From: Rhododendron vialii
Lineage: Eukaryota > Streptophyta > Magnoliopsida > Ericales > Ericaceae
Direction of reading: 5' to 3'
Assembly (NCBI RefSeq): GCF_030253575.1
Contig: NC_080567.1
Span: 32,748,501-32,812,500, forward strand
Length of the DNA stretch: 64,000 bases
A program made the position numbers and the translations under genes. Each line of letters starts with the position of its first letter. The stretch's first letter is position 1. Under the pieces are notes generated by a model, which was not told the DNA's origin, did no database searches, and was given only the letters and a program-made list of their open reading frames with translations. Positions 21,313 through 32,765 of this stretch are shown in pieces.

Positions 21313-23564
21313 TGTAAAGACTGGATATTTTTTGATAAATAATAATAATCATCAAAAAAAAAAAATTTATTTTTGCTCGTTAGTTTATTTAATGCGAAAA
21401 ATAATTTATGTCATCACGCTAATTTTATTTCTATAATCGATCGTGTGCGCGCGTATCAGACAAGAAATTTTTCTAGTGTGTGCGTGTGTTGTCCCGGACC
21501 AAACCCAGCCTTTTTCCCATTTCATTTTCGGCAGAGAAGGGAGACAAATTCCCTCATTTTACTCCCTAATTCCCTCATATTTGGACAACACATAAGTACC
21601 CATGGGTCATTACCCCATGCAACCCACTCTTATGCCTCCCTTTCCCATTTTCTTTTCTGTCTTCCAGCACCCTTCGGCTGAGAGAGAGAGAGAGAGAGGA
21701 GAAGAAGAAGAAGAAGAACCAGCCGGCACCACCCGAAGCTCACCTCACTGCCGTAGCTCCATTCCCCAAACCTCCTGCAGTTCCACTGGACACCATCACC
21801 TCCTGCCGTGCTCAGCATCGCCATCCGACCAACCTCCGCCACCGAATCACTCCGAAACCCATTTCGCCGGACGAGAGGTAGTCCGGAACTCACCTCCCTA
21901 AGTATATATCGTGTTTATATGATGATTTTAGAGCTTGGTACGACAATAATCGAACCCGCCGTTGCCGGCCGAAACTCCCCTGTTTTTGTTCTTTTCTCTG
22001 CCGATTGTTCCAGCCACTGGAAATATTGAAATGGTTTTGGTATAAATACAGTTTTGTCCCTGATTTATGGTTAGTTTGTAAATCTACCCTAGCATACTAA
22101 GAAATGATAGTTCAAGTTCCGGTCGAGTCCGGCTCGGAACTCCCTCGTCAGCCGAATTGCCATAGCTACTGGAATGAAGTTTTTATTTTGAATAGCGCAG
22201 TTTAGTCCCTCAAGATATATTAGCTTATGAATCGAACCTTAAGTATTAGAAGTTAATTCGATAGACCCCAAGTTAATTTAGTTTCGGAGAAATCCTAACT
22301 TGTATTGCAATCATGAATTATTTTAGCACCGATGATACCCTGCGATGATTAATAGTAAACTTAGACTTTAGTTTTGAAAATAAAAGGAATAACTTAATTT
22401 GTTTTAATCGCATGATTAGTGTTATCGCACGGTTAAATAGTTACAGCATGTTGGTATGTTTAGTTGGATTATTGAATTGCATGATAAATTTTATCATATG
22501 ATAAATTATTTGCGTGTTTAGTTTTATCGCATGATTTGTTATTATCGTGAATTTAATTGCTGTTAGCCCGTTAGCATGTTTCGAAAAGTGTTGAACTGTG
22601 TGAAATATTGTTGTGCTAGTAGATTGGACAAATAGGTTCTTGGGATGGTTACGATGTGCGGATTTATCATCTTAGACGTTGAAATAGGGTTAACGGAAAA
22701 TTGAATAAAGTGAGAGACTGTGATTGGGATTCCGGACAAGGAATCCGGGGATTTGATTTGTTGGAGGTTGATTGATGGTGATCTGTTGAAAGTATGGATT
22801 TACGAACCCTAAGTATGGCATGGTGGTGGTCGGCTCTCGGATGTTGGGACAGGACATAAGGGTGGCATTGTGCTTGCGTCACAACCCGGGCTAGACGGCG
22901 CTTGAGCATTGCCGATGAAGTTCAACCCGGGCTAGACGGCGCTTGAGCATTGCCGGTGAAGTTTTATCCGAACTTATGGTTGCGGATGGGATACCCAGGT
23001 ATATAACTTAGGTATCTTTCATCCGGATCTGGAAAAGGGGAGTCGGACCACACCAGTGTTTGTGCCAGAGGTTATGGGTAGGAGCGGATATGTGGATGAG
23101 ATCCGAGATTTCACATAGGTTAAAGGATAGCAATGAAAGAAAAGTTGATTGTTTTCTTTCTATGTTATTTTATTGCATTTCAATAGTATATCCTATTGCT
23201 TGTAAGTTATGGGTTCAGGTGGGTTTTGGCTACTGAGCGTCATCGCTCGCGGTACTATGTTGCCCTGGTAACTCGAACGCCAGGCACTGAAGACGGAACA
23301 TAAGTGTCGAACGATTCAATCAAGTTCAACCCTAATGAGGAAGAAGCTGGAAACCTTGGTTTCCGTGCGCATAGTCGCTCTGATTAATTTAAGTCGATTT
23401 TATTTTGGAAGCTTCTAAGTTTATTTGGAAATTGTAATATTTTGATTTATTCGAAACGGCTGACATATGCTTTTGAAATGGTGACGCAGTAAATCTATGA
23501 ATTTCTTTTGAGGAAACAATCTTTTTATATTTATTTTTTGTCTCCGAATTTTCGGGATGTTACA
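21313..23564 (+). repeat. 3' LTR of the gypsy element
   Basis: 2252 bp, co-linear with the 5' LTR, including the duplicated GGGCTAGACGGCGC unit (about 22881-22962). Differences are mostly single bases (for example GAGATTTTT versus GAAATTTTT near the start). Confidence 0.93.
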
Positions 23565-23718
23565 CCTAAAGTGAAATCTTTTTGAACTGGTCGTGATTAA
23601 TGTGAGATAAATCTTTATTCTTCCCAAAGGAGAATTTGGATTTCAACCCGGCTACTTTTAAAAATTCTATCATCCATTCATTTTTTGTGTCTGGATTCTG
23701 TCTCTCTAGACTAAAGGT
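23565..23718. repeat. LecRK-associated spacer segment
   Basis: Shares TTTTTGAACT, TCATGATT/TCGTGATT and CTTCCCAAAGGAGAATTT words with 39660-39790, so both are copies of one array spacer separated by later insertions. Confidence 0.5.
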
Positions 23719-24616
23719 CTCGCCTTCTTTCTAGCTCCAGATGGGTCGGATTTGACGCAGTTACCAACAGTACTCGATAGCCCTTGTTACTAGAATTTGA
23801 TACGTTCCAAAATAAGAATTTGGACCCACTCAATATCAGCCCTACTCAATACTCATGTGGGTATCAATGATCAATTCTCTTAAATCAATCGTTACTGCTG
23901 TTTGGCACTGTAATATATATTACTCATGGGGATGGAGAACGAGGTTTGGAATAGGTGTGATTCAAGTTCGAAAAATTTAAGCGTAGTTTTCACTGGTACT
24001 AGATGTACCACCACCATTCATTTCATTATTAATAATCTGAGGGGTCACTTACCTGAATGGGTAACAATTGGGCAGCTTCAACAGGAACCTACTTTGTGAA
24101 ACATCCATGGAAACCAAGATCGAATAAAATTTCCATCGGAGTTTTGGTGGGATTGGTTATCGGTTCAGGTCAAGGCCGGGTCATGGGGTAAGTGGGGAAG
24201 CAGCTGCTTCCGGCCTCCGAATTTTTGTCCAAAATTGACGCCTCACTGTAATGTAATTTACATATTAATATTAGAATGTTTCTAAATAAAAACACAATTG
24301 TATCTTATTTTCTTCAAAAACTCTTGCAATAATATCTTTTTACATTTATATTGTCATAATTATTTCCTTTTAGTTTAATTTTTTTTTGTTGTTATTTTTG
24401 TCCTTTTATCAATTTTTTTTAAAAATTCATGTATATGTAAGTGGCCCAATATAAGAAATTTGCTTCGAGCTTCCAATATATATGAGCTCGCCCTGGTTAA
24501 AATATATGAGCCGGTCCTGGTTCAGGTGTTTTGGTTGGATTCGGCTTGTGGAGGAGAAGCAGACCAAAAAAAGGGGATGACTTTGAGGTTGAGAATCTGT
24601 CCATAGAAAAAGTACT
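23719..24616 (+). pseudogene. LecRK-3: relic of lectin domain and membrane span
   Basis: Degenerate pieces match the paralogues in order: LAFFLAPDGS, EFDTF, THVGIN, VTAVWHCN, a GMENEV stretch, NLSVVFTGT, LPEWVTIG, then the linker SNKISIGVLVGLVIGSG. The membrane span and RRSR stop-transfer resume after a 348-bp insertion (24171-24518). Multiple small indels break the frame, the signal peptide is gone and the homology ends at ~24616 before the kinase. It is a fossil array member, certainly non-functional. Confidence 0.85.
24171..24518. mobile_element. Short non-autonomous DNA transposon in the LecRK-3 relic
   Basis: Flanked by a perfect 9-bp direct repeat GGTTCAGGT (24162-24170 and 24519-24527). 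Its ends are similar inverted sequences (AAGGCCGGGTCAT versus, on the other strand, AGGACCGGCTCAT). A 9-bp duplication fits a Mutator-like element, and the interior is AT-rich and noncoding. Paralogues lack it, confirming an insertion between the GSG and VLVG codons. Confidence 0.75.
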
Positions 24617-24800
24617 CCAAAAAAGGGGATGACTACCCTGGATGTCCAATCTATCCTTCACTCTTTGAGTGTTATCCAATCTATCCTGGATAACTAACCT
24701 GGATGTCCAATCTATCCTTCACTTGGTAAGTATTACTTTTGGATAATTAGGAGCGAATTGACAGTTTCGTCCCTACTTATCCAAAAGTAATACTTACTGA
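24617..24800. repeat. Short tandem duplications and a perfect hairpin
   Basis: CTGGATGTCCAATCTATCCT occurs twice (~24640 and ~24698), and CCAAAAAAGGGGATGAC repeats the end of the LecRK-3 relic. A hairpin with 21-bp perfect arms (24726-24746 and 24777-24797) and a 30-base loop follows. Confidence 0.75.
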
Positions 24801-25679
24801 TATCCACTGGAGCTGATTTTTTACAAGGCCCCATAAAATAATATTCAAAAATTTATGGATATTTTTTTAGATTATTTCAGAATCCAAATGGGCCAAACGC
24901 GTTTGTCTCTGAGAGATTGTCCCTGCGAATTGTCTCTGCTCTTAATTTTTTTGTTTTTTTTAGCTTCTTTTAGCTTTGGGAAAAGTATGGATTAGCTCTT
25001 CGTAGTTTGACGCTTTGGCAGATGATATCCTGGAGTTTTCATAATGACTAATTTGTCTTCATGTGGTTTTAAAGTAAAATACAATTCTTAACTCCGTTAA
25101 CGGAAAATGCTAAATGACTTCTTTACCCCTATACTTTAAAGTGGTTTTCAAAAACCAGTAGAGAGAGAACACAATCGGGTCCTTGCTTCTTGTTCTCCTC
25201 CAATCCACACACCACCATATCTCTTTCAAGGCTGTGACGTTGTGCGATGATAATTTCAGTGGTGGAGGGTGATTACAGAGGCTGTGTGGCGTCGGAATGG
25301 GTGTGAAGATTTAGATCTCTGATTCGCGTTTCCATGTGAGTTTACTGTAGTAATGCCCCAAAATCACAAAGACCCATTTATAAACTGATTTCCACTATTG
25401 CTACACTATCAAGCAAAGTAAAAGATTGTTGCTTTTTTGTTTTCGATTCTAATTTCTCAATATTCTTCCTTCAAGATCAACAATAGGGGTTTATTATGCC
25501 TATCAAAAAAAAAAACAGGGGTTTATTACCAATTCTATATATAAGAAAGAGGATTTGGTTGCTGTGCTAGGTTTATGATTTGTTGGCTCTGTCTTTAATT
25601 TTTTTTCCTCTCAGATTCTAAGAAAGAGTCGGATCAAATGGGTGCAACAGAATTCTACCCAAATTTCTGGTCTGGTCTA
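24801..25679. other. Intergenic, no gene seen
   Basis: AT-rich with T and A runs. No reading frame or transposon end supported. Confidence 0.45.
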
Positions 25680-26776
25680 TTCTTGAAATGGAACACAGGG
25701 ACTTCAAAGACAGGGTAGGATATCACATTCATAATAAAATTTGGGTTGTTCGAGGTTAATTTTCTCTTGATTATAAATCAATTAAATGGGTCAACTTGGC
25801 CAATGATAAATGGAGGCCTAAATTGCTGGGTATGCACACACGTATTTAGATTGGGCCTGTGGAATATGGTGGTTGGGTGGTTAATTTAGAGTTTTCATAT
25901 TGATTTGGGGAAGAAGATGAACGAAGGGTGTAATTGTCATTTTATCATACTTCTTTTGGAGGTAAGTACAGTTTTTCATGCCATAGGTGCACTAAGAGCA
26001 CGTGAGACACACACAACGTAACTTTAGGTGGAATATGTAACGGGTGCACTTTACTCCAAAACCACAGGGAGGCGAATTGGTCATTATTAAAACTCAGGGA
26101 GGTCATCTGTCAAAGCGCCAAACAATAGGGAGCTATTCCGTACTTTGCCCTTGAGCTTTTTGAGTGTGAGGAGTGTTTGTCTTGTCTTCTTTGCTTGTCT
26201 TTTGTGTCTTGGCTTTGTTCGCTTTGTCTGTCTATTGAGTCTTGGTCTGCTGTTTTCGAGTCTTTGGTGTCTGATGTGTCTTGGCTTTCTGCTGTGAAGC
26301 CTTTGCGTTGTCATTATGTGTGCTTGTCTTGCCTTGTCTGATGTGAGTGATTTTTGGTCATTTACTCTTTCAACTCCAGTTTGGAGGGCCAAGAGTTTGA
26401 ACACAACTCTTTTCAACTCCTAGTGCTGGAGGGCTAAGAGTTTCAATTGTCAGGCGTTCTATTCTTGGTATTAGCTTGCTGATAATTGTTACTTCTAAGA
26501 CATGTTGGGACAGGGTTTGTGCTGTGTTTGATTATTGTGAGGGACTTGGGGTGATGCTTATTTCTCTAATTCAACTCCAAGCTGTTGTCTAACTCCAGAC
26601 TTGGAGGGCTAAGAGAGCCTGTCAAGACTGGACACCTCTTATCAACTATGATTATTGGAGGGCTAAGTTTCTATCTTGTTATTTAAACACCCAAAACGAT
26701 GTCGTATAGGAGTCAGACAGGCCAGTCGGACAGAGGACAGAAATGTAGGAACAATTTTTTGTTTAAGTTAAAAGTC

Positions 26777-26807
<31 letters not shown>

Positions 26808-28351
26808 CTCAGGAATTTTACAATAGTGGGGGCTCGTGCCCCCACTCGTCCCTTCATAAATCTACCGCTGAGTTGGGGGGCCCACTTGGTTGGGATGCCT
26901 GCATTCTCATTGTGATGCCATCATACCTGTGGTCCTTTCTTTCAATCGTTGTGATTCTTGTGGCAGGTGAGAAATTCAAGATATTTTAATGGGGATGAGA
27001 TGTCGTTTCCAAAAATTAAGAGTCTTTTTCTTTCCCTGTTCAATTTCTTGACATGTTAAATATATATTTCTGGTGCTTAGAATTGTACGTGTATGGGCTC
27101 TCTAGACGGAGTATATTTTTTTGGCCTTTTTTCCTCTACCTCCTCTTGTCCATGGGTGGCATCCCTCTGATATCTTTTCAAAAAAAATTTAATTATCAGA
27201 AAAAAGAGATAAAAATTGTATATTTCTCTTCCCAAGTGTTGAAAGAAATTGAACTGAATGATTATGCTATTTTCAGTTCAATTAATTAAAAAAGAGGGGA
27301 CCATAACTATCTCAAAAATCGGTGGTTACATTATATATTGAACAATAGTGATAGCAGGGGTGGCATTTACTCACGATTTAATGGGTGGGGAAATGATTCA
27401 CAATGCTTGTACATCGTAGGCCATGATCTTGCATGAGAATGTTCAAACCTGCAAAGAATTCTCCAAGTGATAATAATATCAAAAAAATCAGCAATGAGTG
27501 ATTATTCCAAGTCTAGATGCATGCATCTTTCGACTTGAATTCCAGCCACCTGCATGATTCTGATTGATATGGCAGTTGCATTGTTCGCGACATTTAGGTT
27601 TGGCGTGCTGTACTTTGAATTCCACGACTTTACGACTACACTCCACTTTATTTCCAAAGAAAAGAAAGGGAAAACAGATAGTAAGAAAGTTTTGGTTTCA
27701 ATACGATTTTACGTCATGTTGTTCCAAACAGTACTGTTATTAGGCAATAACAAGTACCTATGTAACCAGCTGACAATTGCTTTCCAAGAAAGTCCTCACA
27801 CAACATATACTTCCATGTGGAAATGGCAAAATCTGCTGATATAAAGCACAAGGAAAACAAGGCACTAGCTATACCCTGTGCATGGAATCCTGTTATTACG
27901 GTGACCTCTAACACTAACAAAAACAAACTACTCTAGTGGATTTCGAGTTCCTTGGCGATTTTCAGCACAGAGCTTTATTACACTGTGAAAAGAATGCCAA
28001 CAGTAGTTTAAGAGAGGGCTGGTGGATTTCAGTAGATGCTGCAAGCTAAGCAGCCTTTCACCGTGCTCCATTCTTGGCATAATGAACAATATCGAAGAAT
28101 AATGCCGGAAGGGATAAGTTGGTCATGATTTAGAATGTACTCGCACTTCCATATAATCATTTGCACGGAATACAGTTATGGGATTTCTTTTCCCTGCTCA
28201 AGAGTAACGAGAAACCGAGGCAAGGGAGGAGTATGGAGTTGTGATTGAAGAAAAACACGGTGAAAAAAATTGTACTGTGCTTGGATATATGAAAGATTTG
28301 TGGAGTACTGACTTGTTGATGGTAAAGAAGATGTTATGGATTTGCCTTCCC
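25680..28351. repeat. Unidentified duplicated module, copy B
   Basis: Co-linear with copy A from TTCTTGAAATGGAACACAGG to AAGATGTTATGGATTTGCCT. Contains the same GGAGGGCTAA motif series (first copy changed to GGAGGGCCAA), a longer poly-A tract near 26785, and small indels relative to A. The minus-strand frame seen in copy A is interrupted here. Confidence 0.82.
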
Positions 28352-28889
28352 AAATTCAAGGTGCGCTCCACGCACAGCCTAAAGGAGCTGTTATTTTCGC
28401 ATGGAAATCTATGGCCAAACTCCAAGTCAAGTCTTTGCATCAGACATTTGTGCAAATTAATTACCTATACCATGGTGCACTGACGACGACAAAGAGCGGA
28501 ATCCAGGGACGGAGCTCCATGCAAGGGTTGGGTGCCAACGGCCATGGCACCTGGTACCTTTCAGATTACAAGACCCATGCATGTATATTTCTTACAGAGA
28601 CTAGTCTACCTTGTGATGGGATCCACAAATGGCATTTTTGTACTTCCATAATATAAGCAATACTGTGAAAATAAACAGCTAGTCTTTTTTTTTTTCCGGT
28701 CAAATAAACAGTCTTTTTTGGGTGTGCATTAGAAGCTGATAGTGCAGGGGCTTCATGGACATGTTTCATGTTTTAGTTCATGTCCTGTTTTCTTCCCTTT
28801 ATTCTTGTAATTCTTTGTTTGTTGTTTTTGTTTTGGGTTTCTATTGGTTGGTTTCTTCCCAACTTTTTAGAGTCTAGGGTGGCATATGA
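28352..28889. other. Unique spacer; one unrecognised 106-codon frame
   Basis: A plus-strand frame at 28336-28656 (MDLPSQIQGALHAQPKGAVI...) crosses the end of module B. It has no known domain, signal peptide or membrane span and no paralogue in the window. It may be chance or an exon relic; I do not call it a gene. Confidence 0.3.
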
Positions 28890-30006
28890 TTATTGGAGTT
28901 GGGGGGTCCACTTGATTGGAATGCTAGCTTTCTCGTTGTGATGCCGTCATGCCCATGGTCCTTTCTTTTTAATCATTGTGATCCTATGTCAATTACTAAT
29001 GAATTCCTTTTGCCTGAACTCCTTACTACTGTATTTTAGCTTAAGCTAGCCAATAAGAAATTCAGTCAGTCAAGTTAGATTTATTAGCTTTACTTGTAGA
29101 GTCAAGCCTATAACATATCATAACCTTGAAGAAATGGTAACATTTGCCGGAGAGATCCAATATATTTTAATTTGGACGAGATGTCGCTGCCAAAAATTAA
29201 TAGTCTTCTTCTTTCTAATTTGTTTAGTTGGGAGTCGAGGGAGAGCAATCCTTCGCTTGATCAATTTCTTGCCACGTTAAATATATGTTTTTGACTTTTT
29301 TGTGCTTGGAATTGGGTACTGGCTCTCTTGACGGTGTAGTTTTTATTTTTTTTAGCCATTTGTCCTTTGCTTTCTATTGTACATAGGAGGCGCCTTTTGA
29401 TACCTTTTCGAAAAAATTATTACTTATCAAAAAAAATAAAATAAAATTTCCACAAATACATGGCCGGCTAAATGCAACCATAGAAAACTCAGAATTGACT
29501 TTGAACTTGGATTCCCTAAGTTTACTTGGAATAATTTAGTCCACACAGCGGTTTTTAATTGAACCATGTCACCAGCTCTAGCTTTCTAAAATCTGGCAAA
29601 ACATACCTCTAGTTACCTTGGCTTGTTGATGAAGAAAATTACAACCAGAGTCAAGTTTCTGTGAGAGTCTAATTTATGGGCCGGGAGGCAATGAGTGGCG
29701 AAATGATTCAAAAGTTGAGAGGCATATATGCATCAAATCTGTTGGAAACTTTTTGAGTTTCAAAATTCAAAAGATACTATAATTACTTGCACGACTGATT
29801 TGCAACAATCTTAACTTTACGTACAGGAAGTTCGGATAATGAGACCTAGAGAGTATTTAAAAAGTATCCGGAACTATATACAAAAATTAAGCAAATCGAC
29901 TTTTACACTGTCGACAAATATGGGATATGCAAACAAAACTTGTACATCATAGAAGATGAATCCTGTATGAGAATATTCAAACCTGCAAAGAATTCTCGAA
30001 GTGATA
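28890..30006. repeat. Unidentified duplicated module, copy C (partial, diverged)
   Basis: Matches parts of A and B in order: TTGGGGGGTCCACTTG, TTGTGATGCCGTCATGCCC, TGGTCCTTTCTTT, AATTTCTTGCCACGTTAAAT, and finally CAAACCTGCAAAGAATTCTC. It lies immediately after copy B, which suggests an ancestral tandem arrangement, and carries extra sequence at ~28995-29150 and ~29450-29900. Confidence 0.65.
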
Positions 30007-30053
30007 GCTCAACCATATACTGCCTCTATAAATACTTTTTTTTTTTTTCGTTC

Positions 30054-30260
30054 TGTTAGAATAAATGCATATACAAAATAATATCGCGATCAAATCATGA
30101 TATTGAGATTGTGATTTGATTGTAATTAGGATGATTTTATTCAATAGTTAATCAGTATAATTTTATTTCCATAGTTAGGCTCTCTCCTCTTGTATAAATA
30201 GAGGTCTCATTGTATGGTTTCAATAATTGAATTCAATATTTCTTCTCTAATATTTCTACA
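30054..30260 (+). mobile_element. Small solo LTR (Copia/TRIM-like)
   Basis: 207 bp, TGTTAGAATAAATGC...ATATTTCTACA, with a TATA box (TGTATAAATAGAGG) at ~30194. Flanked by CGTTC and AGTTC, a 5-bp target duplication with one mismatch. No PBS or coding sequence remains. Confidence 0.75.
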
Positions 30261-30960
30261 AGTTCAACGGTAAAGAGTGTCCGGGCCAACTTACGTGCAT
30301 CTCACTTCGAGAAAAAAAATAAAATTGCTCCCCTCCTTGGTCCGGTTAAAGACAGGTCATACCAGCCCTTACTCTTTTGATCATAACTTTCTGTGTACTT
30401 TGAATCGTGATGTGATTTTGGTGTCATTAGAAAGCTGACTTCAAGACCTCGAAATCGATATATAATTTGCATGTTTTCAATTTCGGACGAAGAAGTTATG
30501 ACCGTTTGAAGTTATGACCGTTTGATTTTCAGTTAGTTAGAGGGGGTTGAGTGCCAAAAAAAAAAGTTAAAGGGGGCAAAGTGCACGCGAGGCTTAGTTA
30601 GAGGGGGTTAACTATAGTTTACCCTTAAAAAAAACAATTTTAATAAACTTGAAAGTTGTACCCCTTTGTATTATTATTCAAACTCAATTTTGAAAATTGG
30701 AGCAACTAGGGGTTTTTAGACCATTTGTATATATCAAAAATATGATTTTGCACGGGTGCGAAAATCTTAGTTTTTATCATAATTTTTTAAAGGGTCATAA
30801 TTAATTTTTATCTCTAAGGCTATCATAATTAAGTTATTGCTCTTTATTTGGGATCTTAAAGAACATATATTTAATTATGAGAGCCCTAAAAATAATTAAT
30901 AATGACACTTTAAAATAATATGATCAAAATAATAAGATCTTTGCACTGGTTCAATCAAAT
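30261..30960. other. Intergenic, no gene seen
   Basis: Contains a short direct repeat (GAAGTTATGACCGTTTGA, ~30487 and ~30508) and GTTAGAGGGGGTTGAG words repeated near 30535 and 30596. No coding potential supported. Confidence 0.4.
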
Positions 30961-31281
30961 TAAAAATTATAGTACTTAATTTTTTAATATATAAACGGTC
31001 TGGGGGGTTTTGTCTATTCCAACGCTTTTTAGGGGGGCGCGGGTAAATAGGGGGTATATTCCAGTGCTTTTGCTTGGGCACTAGGAGCGGTCGGCCTATT
31101 CTAGCGCTTTTACTTAGGCGCTGGTAAGCGGTCTGCCTATCCCAGCACTTTTGCTTTGAGCGTTGGGAAATTTCCATTCTAGCAACGGCTAGAAAAAGTG
31201 CTAGCGTAGACCTCTTATTGTAGCACTTTTTGAAAGCATTGGTAGAAAAAGCGCTGGTATTGATCAAATTTTCTTGTAGTG
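30961..31281. mobile_element. CACTA (En/Spm) transposon end with subterminal repeats
   Basis: Ends at 31281 with TTTTCTTGTAGTG, the reverse complement of the CACTACAAGAAAA CACTA terminus. Inside it are four 41-bp units starting at about 31015, 31056, 31097 and 31138. Each contains an imperfect palindrome of the CCAGCGCTTTT...GCGCTGG kind, the usual subterminal transposase-binding repeats. The opposite terminus was not found, so it is a truncated end or solo remnant. Confidence 0.8.
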
Positions 31282-32299
31282 ATTTATGGGTGTGGATTCC
31301 GATACTTCTCTGCTACATTTCCGTGATAGTTTAGTTCCATTGTTTTCTTTTTTCATTATTTATTTAATTCTTAATTTATAAATCAATCACAAATTTTGTC
31401 AACTAAATTAGCGTTCAGTCAATTTGAACAAAATTTTGTCATTAATTATTTATTGCATGCATGTTCTTCCAACAGAGATTCCCGTGCATGACAACATAAT
31501 TGGCTCCCAATTCCATGGCTAAACTCAAGGACAAACCACCTACACACAGAGTGCTCATAAATATGTCTCATTCTTTATATAGAGAGAGAACAGATTTATT
31601 ATACACATGCGGGAACATCCCAACAATCTTGGAGGAAACATGTTCATTATTTCAACCAGTGCTCAAAGATTGCATTTAGCTGCCTCGAAAAGCAGTGGGA
31701 ATCACCAGTATTCGTAAACTTCAACTCTCAATAATGAATTGGGTTGAAATACTTGGATAAGGTAAATACAATGATTTTTATCAGCATTCTTATTATTATA
31801 TCACCTATTTTTGCTCCACTTTTCAACGTTACCGTTCTTGTGGTGCCCCAGTAATGAATTGGGCAAACATTTATCATTGCTGCTTCATCCCCAATAAAAC
31901 ATCTTGGAATTTTACTCTATCGTGTCCATTTTCTGACACAAAATTCGACCTTAATTTCCAATCAAGACAAATATGGTGTATGGTAAAGTATGCGAAGACT
32001 TGGAAGATTTGTTGCATAACCACAAATCCATCTCCTTTGAGAGAGAAAGAGAGAGCGAAAGAAATAGAGAGGGCTATACCGAGACTTTTTATGTAACAGT
32101 GGGGCAGCGGTCATGAATACATCTATTACAAAACGATTTGTCATTGGTTGCTTCATCGGTCCCATAATAAGACATCTTGGAATTTCAAGACAACTGTCTA
32201 TGGTGCACGGAAAAACACGGGAAGACTTGGAACGTCGGGAAATCCTTTTGAGTGAAAAGTACGCAATGACGGACTGATCATTCCGAGATTAATTGTAAT
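31282..32299. other. Intergenic with a diverged direct duplication
   Basis: About 31886-32000 and 32150-32230 share CATCTTGGAATTT, ATGGTGTATGG/ATGGTGCACGG and GAAGACTTGGAA in the same order, an old ~265-bp-spaced duplication. No gene supported. Confidence 0.4.
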
Positions 32300-32765
32300 G
32301 CTAATGCGAGCCGGAGTCGGGGGCTGCTGTCCCTTCAATGGACAGTAGTGTGTTGTCCCGGTCGAGGGAGCCTCGCTCCTGTCTTGCTCCGACCATCCGA
32401 AACGTTCACTTCGTAGAACTCGTTGAGTTGAACAAGTATGCAAAAAATCAGCTCAATCGGATATCATCAAGTGTCTAATCGAAAACTTTTTGTCTTGAAA
32501 AGAATGGATCCGAAACACTGGATCAAATCTATTATAACCCATTATTTGCAAGTTATATGTGTTTTGATTAGGTATTTAATGATATCCGATTGAGCTGATT
32601 TTTTGCAGATTTGTTTAACTCCACAAGCTCTACGAAGTGAATGTTTCCGATCGTCGGAGCAAGACCGGAGCGAGGCCTCCTTGGCCGAGACAACACGCTA
32701 CCGTCCTTTGAAGGGACAGCAGCCTCCCCAAGTCCAATGCGAGCAACTCGAGGCTCGGCATAGTT
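32300..32765. repeat. Long imperfect inverted repeat (~170-bp arms)
   Basis: The left arm (about 32310-32470: GGCTGCTGTCCCTTCAATGG ... CAGCTCAATCGGATATCAT) is matched in reverse complement by the right arm (about 32580-32740: ATGATATCCGATTGAGCTGA ... GAAGGGACAGCAGCC). The spacer is ~110 bases. Both arms carry the same sequence words in mirror order with scattered mismatches. A transcript would fold into a long hairpin. No transposase or target duplication seen. Confidence 0.8.

Larger units (their letters stand above)
15768..23564 (+). mobile_element. Ty3/gypsy (chromovirus-like) LTR retrotransposon, structurally complete but decayed inside
   Basis: It has two LTRs of 2250 and 2252 bp, ends TGTAA...TTACA, and a perfect 5-bp target duplication CCTAA (15763-15767 and 23565-23569). 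A tRNA-Met-like PBS (AGTATCAGAGC) follows the 5' LTR and a purine tract (AAGGGGGATAG) precedes the 3' LTR. The interior is only ~3.3 kb. I recognise the end of integrase (~20364-21170), but no intact gag, protease, RT or RNase H. The LTRs differ at scattered positions, so insertion is not very recent. Long LTRs plus the integrase tail suggest a Tekay/Del-type chromovirus; it cannot move itself. Confidence 0.93.

Noticed and set aside
28336..28656. 106-codon frame MDLPSQIQGALHAQ...
   Set aside because: It crosses the edge of a repeat module and has no recognisable domain or conserved copy, so it was kept only as a note.
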